Program-made: the position numbers and the translations under genes | The notes under the pieces: generated by a model | What the model saw: the letters and a program-made list of their open reading frames with translations, nothing else | Database searches by the model: none | Told to the model about the DNA's origin: nothing | Origin: Phorcus lineatus | Taxonomy: Eukaryota > Mollusca > Gastropoda > Trochida > Trochidae | Length of the DNA: 64,000 nt | Direction of reading: 5' to 3' | Assembly (NCBI GenBank): GCA_921293015.1 | Contig: OV121081.1 | Coordinates: 58,607,022 to 58,671,021, forward strand | Part shown: positions 1-11,592 of the stretch, in pieces | Numbering within the stretch: the stretch's first letter is position 1 | How the letters are laid out: the number at the start of each line of letters is the position of its first letter

Positions 1-559
1 CCATTGCTCCTAGCAATTAGATATACATTGTATATACATTATAACATTCAAATGATGTCTTACACTGTTTGTGTCTTTCGTGTCAAGTTCTCATTCAGCA
101 ATATCAAAGATGAAAACAGAAATTGTTCCTTATCTATCGTGCCTAACCTTTGACTTTTTCTTTGTAATTTCTTGCTTGCATACAAAGGTTGTTAGAAGAT
201 AAAGATGTTTAACAAAGACAGTAATGAGGAATTTGGTTTTCAGATCTCTACCCAAAGGACAGATAGTAATACATTACAAGCTGATGAGATAGCTGTATAA
301 GTCATCTGTCTGGCCTCAATGAAAAGATTTTGTCTTACCATTTTTCATGCATAAACAAATAGCCGAATGTGTTAAAGGGTTAAGTACTAGGCTTTGTTAG
401 TGGATATGAAATTCAAGGGAATACACTTGTTCTGTACTGATTTAGATAAGACTTACTAGAGACAATTATTACAGATTTCCACACACCCGCTTCCAGTGGA
501 ACAGATTTGGACAGTTATCAATCCTTCACTACATACCAACCACAAAGAGTAACACATGT
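1..559. other. Non-coding, AT-rich; nothing recognised
   Basis: I see no ORF with protein-like composition, no splice-bounded exon and no recognisable repeat before the SINE that follows. Confidence 0.5.
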
Positions 560-905
560 CTCCCATCATTTTATATGGTGGTGGTGTAGTGGTCAGCGCA
601 CTGGCCTCTCACGCAAACTGCCCGGGTTCGAATCCAGGTGGAGACACCAAACATTTGTGACCTGGGCTTTACACTGTTGTATCCTTGGGCAAGGCACTTC
701 ATCCACATTGCACTCAGTCCACCCAGCTGTACAATTGGGTACCGGAATACGGGATGTATGGACCTATATGGCCGTGCAAAGCACATAGTAGCTGCACTGA
801 AAGTACAATTCCCTCAGGGTAATAAATGTTAAGTGCTTTGAGCATGTGCCTTGTACATGGAAAAAGCGCCATACAAATGCACATTTATTTATATTTACAT
901 CATAC
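560..905 (+). mobile_element. tRNA-derived SINE
   Basis: The head has a pol III A-box-like stretch (tggtgtagtggtcagcgc, about 581-599) and a B box (cgggttcgaatcc, 623-635) at tRNA-like spacing. A tRNA-unrelated body follows, with 'aaggcacttcatccacattg' and a 3' part reading 'aaaaagcgccatacaaatgc' before an AT-rich tail near 890-905. A functional tRNA is unlikely because no acceptor stem closes. Short ORFs inside it (507-832) have no coding character. Ends are approximate and I saw no target duplication. Confidence 0.75.
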
Positions 906-3032
906 AAGTACAGAGACCTTGCTTGAAGATGTCTGTAGGTAGGTTGATAGTGAAACCAAGACTTAGTTCATGCGGTAATCAGAGTTCCATCATCTCATGA
1001 TCTGGTCAAATTTTGATCGCTTCTTTTGAAAAATTAATTCAAAGAATTGGGCTAATTTTATCAATATGTTAGTGAGTTATTTTCTAGTGCTGCTTTGACA
1101 ATATTCAGCCATTACCAGTATTAAGTTACATATAAACCTAAGAGCAGGAAGTAAAGTCATCCATTGCCACTGTAGGTGTTAGAAGACTGTCAAAACACTG
1201 TCAATCAGTCTTGTGGTCAATTTTTTGTAACATGATGGATACTTTTCAGTATTTATTTTTTTTAAACACAATGATGAAACTAAAATTATTTAAGATACAC
1301 CATTTTTGTTTCCTTTATCATATGATACATTAAAACAAAATTAAACTGATCCTAGGCTGCTTGCTTGGGCCCTACTTGTTTTGATTCATTATAAAAGAGC
1401 AGACTTTTTGCTTGAAAAGTAAAATTTTCAAAATAAGTCATTGAAAATTTCAGTAATCCGTTATGATAAGATAATCAATAATAGGTAAATAAAATTAGTT
1501 AAGGATTTGAAAAAGTACTTTTTTCCCTAAATCTTATCTTCACTTCTTTTATCTTTGCACAAAATTAGTTCAGAATTATTTTCTCTGACATGATGAAATA
1601 TGTGAGTTTTGGGAACATTGATGTTGATAAAGGGAGAGACAGATAGTTGTTGTAGAGGAGTGTTTGATGACAGTGAAGTTCAAGTTGACAGGCTGTCAAC
1701 ACAGCAAGTTCTCTAAGGAATAAGAAGTAAAGTGATAGAGTACTTTGGCATCATAGAAATTAATCAATTTGTGTCATTCATTGCACCAAATTAAATAATT
1801 GCTTGACTTTGATATGAATAGTTGATCAGTGAGATGGTTATTTTCCTCACTTATGATATGAATAAATAGAGAATTTTGTCACAGCTTAGCAGTTTTGTAA
1901 CCATCTGCATGGCCTCCCTCACTTTCCCTATAATCTCAAAACCTTTTGACCAAAAAAAGTGTAGGGAAACTGAGAGGTCTCTATATGGATGATGTGAAAT
2001 AGTCTATAAACTGTGAAACAGAAACACTTGGTTAAATAAAGGTTTAATGCTGAAGTTTTCATGAAATAAATGGAATTATTGTAAATATCAAAATCGATTT
2101 TAACAAATATCATGTTCAACAGTTTTAAGGACTATATAAATTACATAAAAAAGATAAATAAGATGTATATTTATAAGTTTATTTTACATAAAATCAAACA
2201 CTTAAATGAATATAAAGTTATTATGTTAAAAATATGAGAGTAAAATAAAACTTTATGGGGTATTTTTTCAAAAAACAACAAATAAATATCAAATTGTAAA
2301 TATTGAGGTTGATTTCAATAAAACACATTTAAAAAATAAATGGCACAGAAGTGAGACTCTAAAGCGTAAAGCAATGCAAGCTGCTTCATAAAACTACAAA
2401 TTTCTAAAATTAATGACATTCACTGTAGTTGAGTTACTTCATTCCTGGCTCGCTTCCGTAAATTTCTAACAATTTTGATTTGTGTCTCTGGTTGTGAGGA
2501 GACCCATTTCTATCAAGATTGTCTACATTTGATACTTTTCCTGTAAAATTTGCCACAACACATTTCCAAAGGTTACAAAATGAAAGCTTGAGCTCAGTCT
2601 CCATTTCAAACCATAACTCTTCTCGGTAATGAACCAAACCTGTTTGCTAAATTGTGGAGTCCATATGTGAGCAGTGTAAATCCAAATCTTATCTTCCCAC
2701 ACATGACCTATACTTGCACCAGCTCCAATGACTTCCAAAGATAGGCCTTGCTGCAATTTCCCCAACTTTTCTGAACTTGTCAACCAGGCTGCTGCAACGC
2801 ATCTTGAAAGTCCAATGAAAAATCATGCAACTTTTTGCCCAAGAGGGCGCTGCACTCAAAACACAAATTTTGACGTGTTGGAAGCAAGGTTTAACTTAGA
2901 CAGTGAAAGAGACTGGGGCAAATTAAAGCCATGCTGGGGAAGATGATCTAAATGGAAGTGTAGAGGTATTTAGATGGCATCCAATGATTAAATGTAGGGA
3001 AATGGGGTGTAGGGATAATGTGTCTGTAGGGG
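906..3032. other. Non-coding, AT-rich
   Basis: There is no supported gene. A possible minus-strand reading around 2434-2783 is discussed among the rejected items. The 2030-2340 stretch is very A/T rich. Confidence 0.4.
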
Positions 3033-3495
3033 TTAAGGGTGTTTCATAACAAATTATTTACCTTTCATACGAACCTAAATGTCATATGTGGTGATATAAA
3101 ATCAAAACATCTGAAGTTTTCATGTCCAAAACACATATATATATATATATATGACAAATACTGGATTCCCATGAACATCTCAAAACAGCCTTATAAATGC
3201 ACAGAGGTGTAGATATCACGTCCAATATACATGGATACTAGTTAATTAAGCTAACAAACACTATCAACTCCTAACTGCCCTTCTAGCTGTTTTAGATAGG
3301 TCTCCAAAATTACGTTTGACTATTTGACGCGCACAACTGTCTGGTTTTCGATCATAATTGCGACGTTCTACCTTCATATTGTCAATAAGCTTTAAAATGT
3401 GTCTTTTTGGTAACAGTTGATACTTCGCGATCAAATGACACCATTGATTAAGTTTGGCATAAATGACTCCAACAACTCACGGAGTGGCTCTTTAA
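3033..3495 (-). mobile_element. TTAA-bounded MITE, copy 1 (one TIR degraded)
   Basis: The right end reads 'tcacggagtggctctttaa', the inverted terminal repeat of this family. The whole body matches copy 2 (58603-59068) in reverse orientation at high identity. The left end still begins TTAA at 3033 but has lost about 11 bp of the TIR. On the minus strand it holds a 37-codon ORF (3377 down to 3264) that matches the ORF of copy 2. A TA microsatellite (about 3136-3152) lies inside. The TTAA target is typical of piggyBac- or Kolobok-type mobilisation; the superfamily is inference. Confidence 0.8.
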
Positions 3496-6400
3496 GGAAG
3501 AGATTTAGTCTTCTTCAATGAGTTGTTCTAGCTCTGAACTTGAAGACACAAGGCTTATAGATATGTTAACGGTGAAGATTCCTTCTATTTCTGATCAACA
3601 GAATAATTTAATAACCTGAATAATTTCATTTTGAAATTTTGGCACTTTCATTTTAGGACATTGATAAAGTGTAAGGGCTATTAGCCGAAACATAAATTTT
3701 GAGATTTAAGAAAGTAAACACAGTTCTGAGCCAGACCAGAGATACTTTGTAGCTTATCTTTTAGGTAAAGGATCAATATTACTAGAAAATTATGGTCTAT
3801 TTGTGGTAAACACGATGAAGCAGAGAAATTATCTCGGGAAGTATTTTTAGTTACGTTTTAAGTTTCTTCTCAGCTACAAACTCAATTTACTATACAATTT
3901 GCTCGACCATGAGTTAGGGCAGATATTGATTAAGTTTCAAATGATCTCTGTTTAATGTAAAATATAATCTATTTGTAGCAAACAATCTTCTGAAATGGTT
4001 AGGGGTATCTTCAGATAATGCTGAATCAGCAGTCCTCGATGTACTGACAGAGATGAATATTGGTTCTCTAAGTGATAAGTCACATCAAATTAATACACAC
4101 GTATCTTGATTTTGTTATCTCATTTGAATAAATTGTTCTTTCTCCATGGTATTGAATGATGGATCATTGTCTTCAGAAGAAATACAGTGAGGCTGCTTCC
4201 CATGCAAGAGAGCTTCACTAGTCTTAATGTCTTCATATGCTTAATTATGGCATGAGTTCTCTCCTATCTTTTAAAACTTTTCACTTTTGTGACTTTTCTC
4301 TTGTACTGGGTACCTTGCACCAAGGACGTGTATAGGCCTTCACCTAGATGGTCAAAGTTTTTCCTGACATCCCTTCTAAAATATTGAAATGGCGCAGGTA
4401 CTATCCCTATAACCTGTAAACATCTGAAACTAATATGAACAGAAATCTTAAATGCTTAAATTGTACAGAATGTTATCTTTGTAAGCACAGGGTTAATTGT
4501 TGTCAATTTCATTGTATTGCTCCTGGGCATGGCTAAAGTGCTGTACATGTAGACCTATTAGCAGCGGTAGGGGTTAATAGGTCACCTTGGAAGTGTGGTA
4601 AGTGTGGCAATGGATTCTGCACCATGGCTTGAAATTTCAAATCAAAATCAATCAATCGTGTGAGATTAACTATTAAGTTTTAATCTGAAGTGTTGAGAGG
4701 GCAACATATTGCATAAGTATTCTATGAGTAAGATTTCCTGGGACACAAAAACTATGCTAATCATGTCTTTGAGACTGCGTGCAAGAAAAAGGACAAGCCT
4801 TACAGAACTTGCATTGTGTTGCGAAGTCGTGTGCGTGACATGTTTTGATTGAGTTTTTTTCTCCACCTTTGTGAGAGAGACACTGCGCTGTTAAGATTCA
4901 TGGCATGATTTCCAGCCTCGAACGGCTTTGCCTCAGAGCCGATGAGCTTCACAGGAAGTCCTGCCTTCAATAATTTCCTTGAAAAAATACCTTCTATGCA
5001 TTTTGTGCAAAACCAATTAGAATTTCTCTGATTGATGTCAAAGTTTGCCTTCCACCGCCTGCTGATAGCGAATCCTTCGGGAGGAAATGAACTTAAATAC
5101 ATTACTTAAATGTGAAGGAAGGTAAAAATTATGTGACCAAGGGGGAAAAACTGATTTGAAGTATTTCACTATTCAGTAAGAACTTTCTTGCAGACTAAAA
5201 AGTGTAATTTGCAAGTCAAACAAGTCGTTCCATTACCGATTCCACCAGGGGGACAGAAGTTAAAAGTTTGCTATGTCGACCATTCAGGCTGAAATTGGAG
5301 TTGGCAATGGTACTTTGTTTCCAATCCAATGTGTTTATTAGGTTTAACCCACTCCAGGACTTGTGTGATCAATTATTGCCCCCGATTCTGTATCTGCTAC
5401 TCACTCTGCTTATTATTAATGGCCTGTGCTATACAAGGTTCAAAAGTGACAATAAATGTTATACTTATAGTTTGATCATTGTACATATGTATACAGTCAC
5501 TCTTCTACACATTGTAATGTGTAGTCTTAAAAACCTGTTGTTGATCTGTGTTGGCATATCAAAATTAGTCAGTAGGTCATGCATACCCTTTTTGGACTTC
5601 CATAAAAGACATTGGCTTGTATTCAACTTGTAGCTAATTCCTTTCTCATACAGCCAATGAGATTGCTAGTTCGCCTTTATGTCAGTTCATGTGTTGAATT
5701 GGATGATTGAAAGCTTTGCACTAGAAAGCCTAATACTTCCATCATCTCATACAAAGCCTTTTCAATAATTAATATTTTTATAACTAGAGTCAAGGACAGG
5801 TTTCTGTGGTAAAAGTTGTCTTGACAAAATGTCTCATTAATAATAAGGTGTAGAGGATTGTAACATGGAGCACTCAGTAACTGAAATAGAAAAAAACATA
5901 TAAAGGGAAATGTAAAGTATTTAACAGGCAACTCTTAAAATATTCAGAGTAGAGCTGTTTTTGAATGATAAAATTAAATCAAGATGGAGTCCATGCTGTC
6001 TTGCTGGCGCCATATCGGTTGTTCTCACTTCACATGTGTTTAATTCTAACATGGGGAGATTACGTACACTGCAACGAGGATACTGTAGTGACAGACACTC
6101 AGGTGCATCACTAAACTGTTGAGAGCTTGTTATCAGTAATCAAGTTATAGTTATATCTGCCATCTTTTTACATGCTCCACAGTTGAATAAAACTTAATCT
6201 GAAAATATCTCAAGCATGCCAAGCCTTCGATTGATTGAGGCTGTCCTATTACTTTGATAAATGTATGTTCACTACATTCACATTTTATAAGCGAACGCAA
6301 TGATATTTCAAGATGACCTTTTTTCTGACCAGCTTATGTCCAGTCCTTGTTTCTTGTAAAACAGCCTCTCAATGGTTTGTCACAGGTATATTCAGCCGGT

Positions 6401-8248
6401 CAATTGTTAACACAGGTTTGTGACACTTATATATATAACTCTGAACTATTAAAATCGGGGGTCTGGTTTGCTTTTTCAAAGCATTTAGTTAGTCATAATC
6501 AACAGTCATTTTATCATTAGATGACTAAGAATAAAAACCACTTATTTAAAACTTCTGTATGCTTATATGGCAATGTTTCAAAGTTATTTTTTGCTCCTGT
6601 AATTGTCTTCAGGCGCCAGTGATGCTGTCCTATGTGCCTCTCTCAAGGTGCCAATTAGCCACCAGGGTTGGTGTCATGATTAACAAATTCACTGACATTA
6701 CATGATTATGTCACACATTGTTTGTTTTACTGATATTAACTTTTTTCTACTTATCTTTTATAGTTAATGTGTCAAAATATTTGAATAGATACACTGTCCT
6801 AACCTCAATTGCCAGGTTATCAGGTCCACTCCACCTGCCTGTGAAGGTGTAGCTGCATTCAAGACTTCTAAGCTGCCAATTAGGCAACTGCACCTAATTG
6901 TCAATCAGAATTACATCTCCGCGGAAGTATTCTCAGAGTTTAGTTGGTTCAGGAACCGAACGACCTGCTTTCCTTGAGAAGAAAATTCATCTAAATGACA
7001 ATTAATCTTCATCCATAGCATTTTCTAAAAATTTGTGATTATGAAAGCTTTGAGCATGTAAGTCCTTTTTAATCCTCTATGAATGTCTTACAAGCTGTTA
7101 ACATCCAAAATTAAACTGCTTGATGTTTCAGCAAAAACTGTTAATGTGATGTTAAAATAATTTTAGTTCAGTCTTTGTAAAATCTTGAAAAAATTTTATC
7201 CTGAATCGATCAAAATCCTGATTCTGTTTCACGGAGTCCAAAATCTATGTAATTTAGGACATAAATCTGTTGAATTGAATCCCCATCCTTTTTTAATAAT
7301 CCTGAACCATTTTTATGAAAACCTGAACCTGTTTCTTCTAATCATATCAGACTATATTCTGCGAGGAACATGGATCTGTTGTATGCAGCATATTCTGTGG
7401 AACCCTAAATATATTTAATGGAGGGCTTAGTCTCGATCATTCTGAGAACTGAACAACAGCTCATAGCACCAATAATCATCTCAAACAAGCCATTTGCTTA
7501 CATAATCAAGATTCATTGCAGAAATGTCAGTTTACTTTTTGCTACATGCTGCCAGACAGAAGAAAATGTTCAAAAAGGTTTTAATATCTAAACTCTCTGT
7601 GAGTGTCAGAGTGTATAATTGTTTTAAAGGAATATGGACACTTTAGTCCCAAGTGTTTTTAGAATTGCGACCTCAAACAGGCAATCAAACTGTACTTGTG
7701 TTTGGCTACTCTGGTAGTTTTGATTACACTAACAATGAGACTCTAAAATTAAAACTGTTGAAAAATTCTGCGATTTATGATTATCATCAATAAGAAAAGA
7801 AAAGAAGACCGAGAGATAAAAATAAAACTTTTTGCTTATTTTAGGTTCTGGCTGACAAACTGAGTTGTGGTGTAAATCTATTTGAAGATATAAGCTCAGG
7901 AAGGACATTAAAAAAGGCATTCAGCTCTGTTTGAATTTAATTTCTTGCCGGTAATGACTGATAGTTATCAGCGTATGGCTGAGCAGCATGTTTTGATTGA
8001 GATTAAAGATTCTGTCTGTTTTATGTGAAGTGAGTAGTGCTGATTAAAGATGACAGGTTGTGCCCTTTTTTTCAATTTTCATCTGAGCATGTAGCAATTT
8101 AATTAGTTGAACAGATTGCATTAACTAGGGCCATATTGATGGCAGGAATATAGCGTCTTACATCTTTAATGAGGCTGTAAATCATTTAAAATTGAAGATT
8201 TTTGCAATTTCTGTTTTGTTGATTTCAAAATTGAAATTTCCCAATGAA
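3496..8248. other. Intergenic, no supported gene
   Basis: This is a long AT-rich span with scattered short ORFs (for example 4800-5102 minus and 5268-5633 plus). None has a recognisable domain, splice context or biased composition. Confidence 0.4.
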
Positions 8249-8812
8249 TGATATGATGGTAATGAAGATGATGATGATGGTGGTGATGATGGTGATGATG
8301 GTGATGGTTGTGCTGGTGATGAGGATGATGGGAATAGGGATGACTGATGATGATTATGAGTTCGGGTGGTGATGATGGATTGTGATTATGGTGATGATGA
8401 TGATGATGAAGATGATGTTTGCGATGATGATGATGGTGATGATGATGGTGATGGTTTTGCTGGGGATGAGGATGATGGGGATGGGGATGATTGATGATGA
8501 TTATTATGAGTTTGGGTGGTGATGATTATTGATTGTGATGATGATGGTGATAATGGTGATGGTTGTGCTGGTGATTAGGATAATGGGGATTGGGATGATT
8601 GATGATGATGATGATGAGTTTGGGTGGTGATGATGATTGATTGTGATGATGATGATGGTGATGGTAATTGATTAAGATGATGAAGATAATAGTTTGGGTG
8701 TGATGGTGATGGGAAAGGTGCTGATGATGATGAGGATGCAAATGATAATGAAGATGTTGATGATGATGATGTTGATGATAAGGAAGACGGGTATGAAAAT
8801 GACAAAAATGAT
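8249..8812. repeat. GATGAT-type minisatellite with longer sub-units
   Basis: A degenerate (TGATGA)n array carries longer phrases. 'gtgatggttgtgctggtgat' recurs near 8300, 8449 (variant) and 8556, each followed by a 'ggatgatggggatgg'-like block and 'gagtttgggtggtgatgat'. Units of roughly 110-150 bp have therefore been duplicated on top of the trinucleotide motif. The His- or Ser-rich minus-strand ORFs across it are by-products of the repeat. Confidence 0.85.
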
Positions 8813-11592
8813 TCATTCTTAAGACGAAGCAAGTGGTGATAATTACAACAATTTATTCAGAAATGATGATTACTAACACATTCAACCTAATCCAGGAACA
8901 AAATGATGAAACTTGGCATTTATTGAAAACAAATAACCATCATACTTGGAAACTTTCAACCAAATGATTGTCATATGGATTGTTATTAAAGCGATAACCT
9001 TATGACAATCTGGGATCTGAAGAGGCAGCTGTTTAACGAGCAAGCTAAGGAGCGTGCTTAACGAGGTTACTATATCGAGCAAACACTTTCTGTTCGGAGC
9101 TTCAGGTTGATGGAGTTGACCGCACTTTACTAGATCCCTGCAGACGTTTTATGAGATGTTTGATAAAAAGCTTATTGTTCCGAATCCTATTGCAAGTGTT
9201 CCTATGTGAACCATTTTCCTCTGATAATTGAATTACTCATATTCAACTGTGTCCGGAGTTATCAAATTTAAGACAAGTTATCTTGTTTTAATAATCTCTG
9301 TATGATATTGTTTATGGTTGTAGCAAGATCAAGCTACCTCTGTTACTTTGTGTCAGGTGGAATCGATTTGAAGAAGCTTGTGGATAATCAAGTTTAATGC
9401 TCCTCTTGTTTTCATTGAGGAAGGGCAGTCTTTGAACATTGTGGTGTTGATGGAATGTAAGGATCAAATTCTTGTGGAGAGAGAGTTTTATAAGCCATAG
9501 GAAATGACATATTTAGTCTGATTCAATATATAATATTACCTCTTTTCCTACTTATCTTATAATATGGAAGAAACCCGTAATAAGAAATATTAATGAAGAA
9601 AGAATTATTCCAATCTTGTCACATCATCAATAAACTGCAAATCCCAGAGAATCTTAGACAAAAATTTCAAACACTGCCGTTAGGAAACACTCGTATGATA
9701 AATGATATATATATATATATACTCATATGAAGAGTATTTGTAAGATGGACAACTTTATATTGCCTGTAACAACATAACAAGGTGAAACTCTCAATGTCTT
9801 ATTACAGTAATAGTTGCTGACAGAGCCTGTTGAAATGTTCTGGAAAACTATAGTCCTTTTGTTCACTGGTAATCTACCAATAAATTTATATAGGAATACT
9901 AAAGTCTATTTATCCTTATCTATCACAGTACAATTTATGTGAAACTTAATACTTTTTCAAGAACATTAAATGTATAGTTGTTGGGCCAATATGTATGCAA
10001 AGAAACTACGTTAGTACCCCATCCCTAGACCCATCGCCAGTTCGTCCAATCTCTTGAAGACAATAAATTGCTCCAATATTAGTCCATCAAATTACATGTA
10101 AACACTTACTGCCACCTGAAATGATCAGGTCTCAAGAGGCTAACCATGTGGGTAATTAGATAGATAATAAATGACATGTCAATATCCACTGTGACATTTT
10201 GTTGTAAGTTTGGGAGTTTTCATTATAAGGTAGTGGATTTTAATTAAATAATCATCTTTATAGTGTCTTGAAACTTCATATGGTGGTTTCATGGTCTACG
10301 AGTATTGTGCTGATTGCCTGCAAGAAAGTTGCACTTCGAGTTTATACTTCACGGGTAAAAGATTTCTGGTTTATTAAAGTACAAGGAAAAGGATTAGAAC
10401 CTTGAGAGATGTACAGAGAGATCATATCAAAATCATATCAAAAACTATATATCAAAACACCAGGATAAAATCTTGGATTATTTTGTTAATATTACTAAAA
10501 TATGTGAAGAAGAGTTTTTGCTCCACAAAACAAGTTCGTTGTGGGCATGGTAAAATATTTTTATGTTCAGTTTATTAGTTTTTCATCATCAAATATTAGT
10601 TTATGCAAAATGTATTTAAACATATTGTTTGAACCTGATTATCTGTAGTAAGGTGTCATATAGAAAGCAAACACTTCAAGCTACCATTGTAGACTGGAAA
10701 CCTTTAAATCATTTGAGTTAGGGAAGTGCATTGTGTAGTTTAACCAATCATTTGTGATAGAATTTGTCTTTACTAAGCAATGTACAATGTTTTCCTTGTC
10801 TACAGTGTCGTTGCTCACTTTGTTTGAATTGTGCAAGCTGATCACATGTGAAATAAAAGACTTTATCCTTTTTAGGCCTTCGAAAATTATTTTGATGTCT
10901 CGGCTTGTTTTGGGTCCAAAATAATTATATTGCGATAAGCAGCTCATGTATTTAACTTTATATTTAACTTTTTATACTTCTTTATGCAGTTTAAAAACTA
11001 TACGTTTATTGAAATGCCTTCAGATCTTTTGATCTTACTAAAAAAGATAAAGTATGTAAGTAAATTTTGATTGCATATATATATTAAACAACTGTCTACA
11101 GACAACATATTCTTGCACACCAAAAGAATTTTTCTTACATATTAGGAAAATTAGAACAAGCTTTCTAAATAAATTTGACTTGAAATAAGTTGGTGTGATA
11201 TGATAATTATATATATATGTATAATAGTAATATTGCAATAATTGTATTGCACAATCTGTACAGCAATATATTAGTATTGCAATAATATTGTACAGCTCTA
11301 AATTCAAGTGATTGATGATCTGGAACTTTAAGTCATTTAGAAACATGAATCATTTATAAAAATGTTACATAGGGAATTAGTGTTCAAATTTCTTTGATTT
11401 CTTAGTTAAAGCCGATCATACGACATTCCATCTGCAAAATGTTTCATAAGCATTTTGAAAAGTGATAGGTTAAATTCAGTGGTGCATTTTTATTAAGAAT
11501 CACTGCAAATGATTGTTAACGATTGGTAGTTTAAAACACATCCCCAGTCCTCCTGCACATCCAGACAGCTAACAAATGCTTATGTGTTTCAG
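8813..11592. other. Non-coding upstream of the GH31-like exon
   Basis: I found no convincing 5' exon of the following gene. The span is AT rich, with TA runs near 9706-9722 and 11207-11218. The sequence just before 11593 is a normal acceptor (…tgtgtttcag). Any 5' exon within this stretch, if it exists, is too short for me to recognise. Confidence 0.4.

Noticed and set aside
507-832. ORFs and a possible tRNA gene around the 'gggttcgaatcc' B box
   Set aside because: The tRNA-like head lacks a closing acceptor stem and continues into a repeat body, so it is a SINE and neither a tRNA nor a protein gene.
2434-2783. Overlapping minus-strand ORFs, with a possible exon ending in SKLLEIYGSEPGMK after a 'ttttacag' acceptor
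   Set aside because: No domain or homology is recognised, upstream frames contain stops, and no partner exon joins it. It could be a real last exon, but the evidence is too thin to list.
5268-5633. 121-aa hydrophobic ORF
   Set aside because: Leu/Ile-rich composition expected from AT-rich DNA. No splice or family evidence.
8526-8832. His-rich and Ser-rich ORFs on the minus strand
   Set aside because: Pure translation of the GATGAT minisatellite; no other coding signal.
11584-11592. Start of the GH31-like ORF at a GTG codon
   Set aside because: These nine bases are the end of an intron (gtgtttcag). Coding starts in an unseen upstream exon or at the ATG at 11635.
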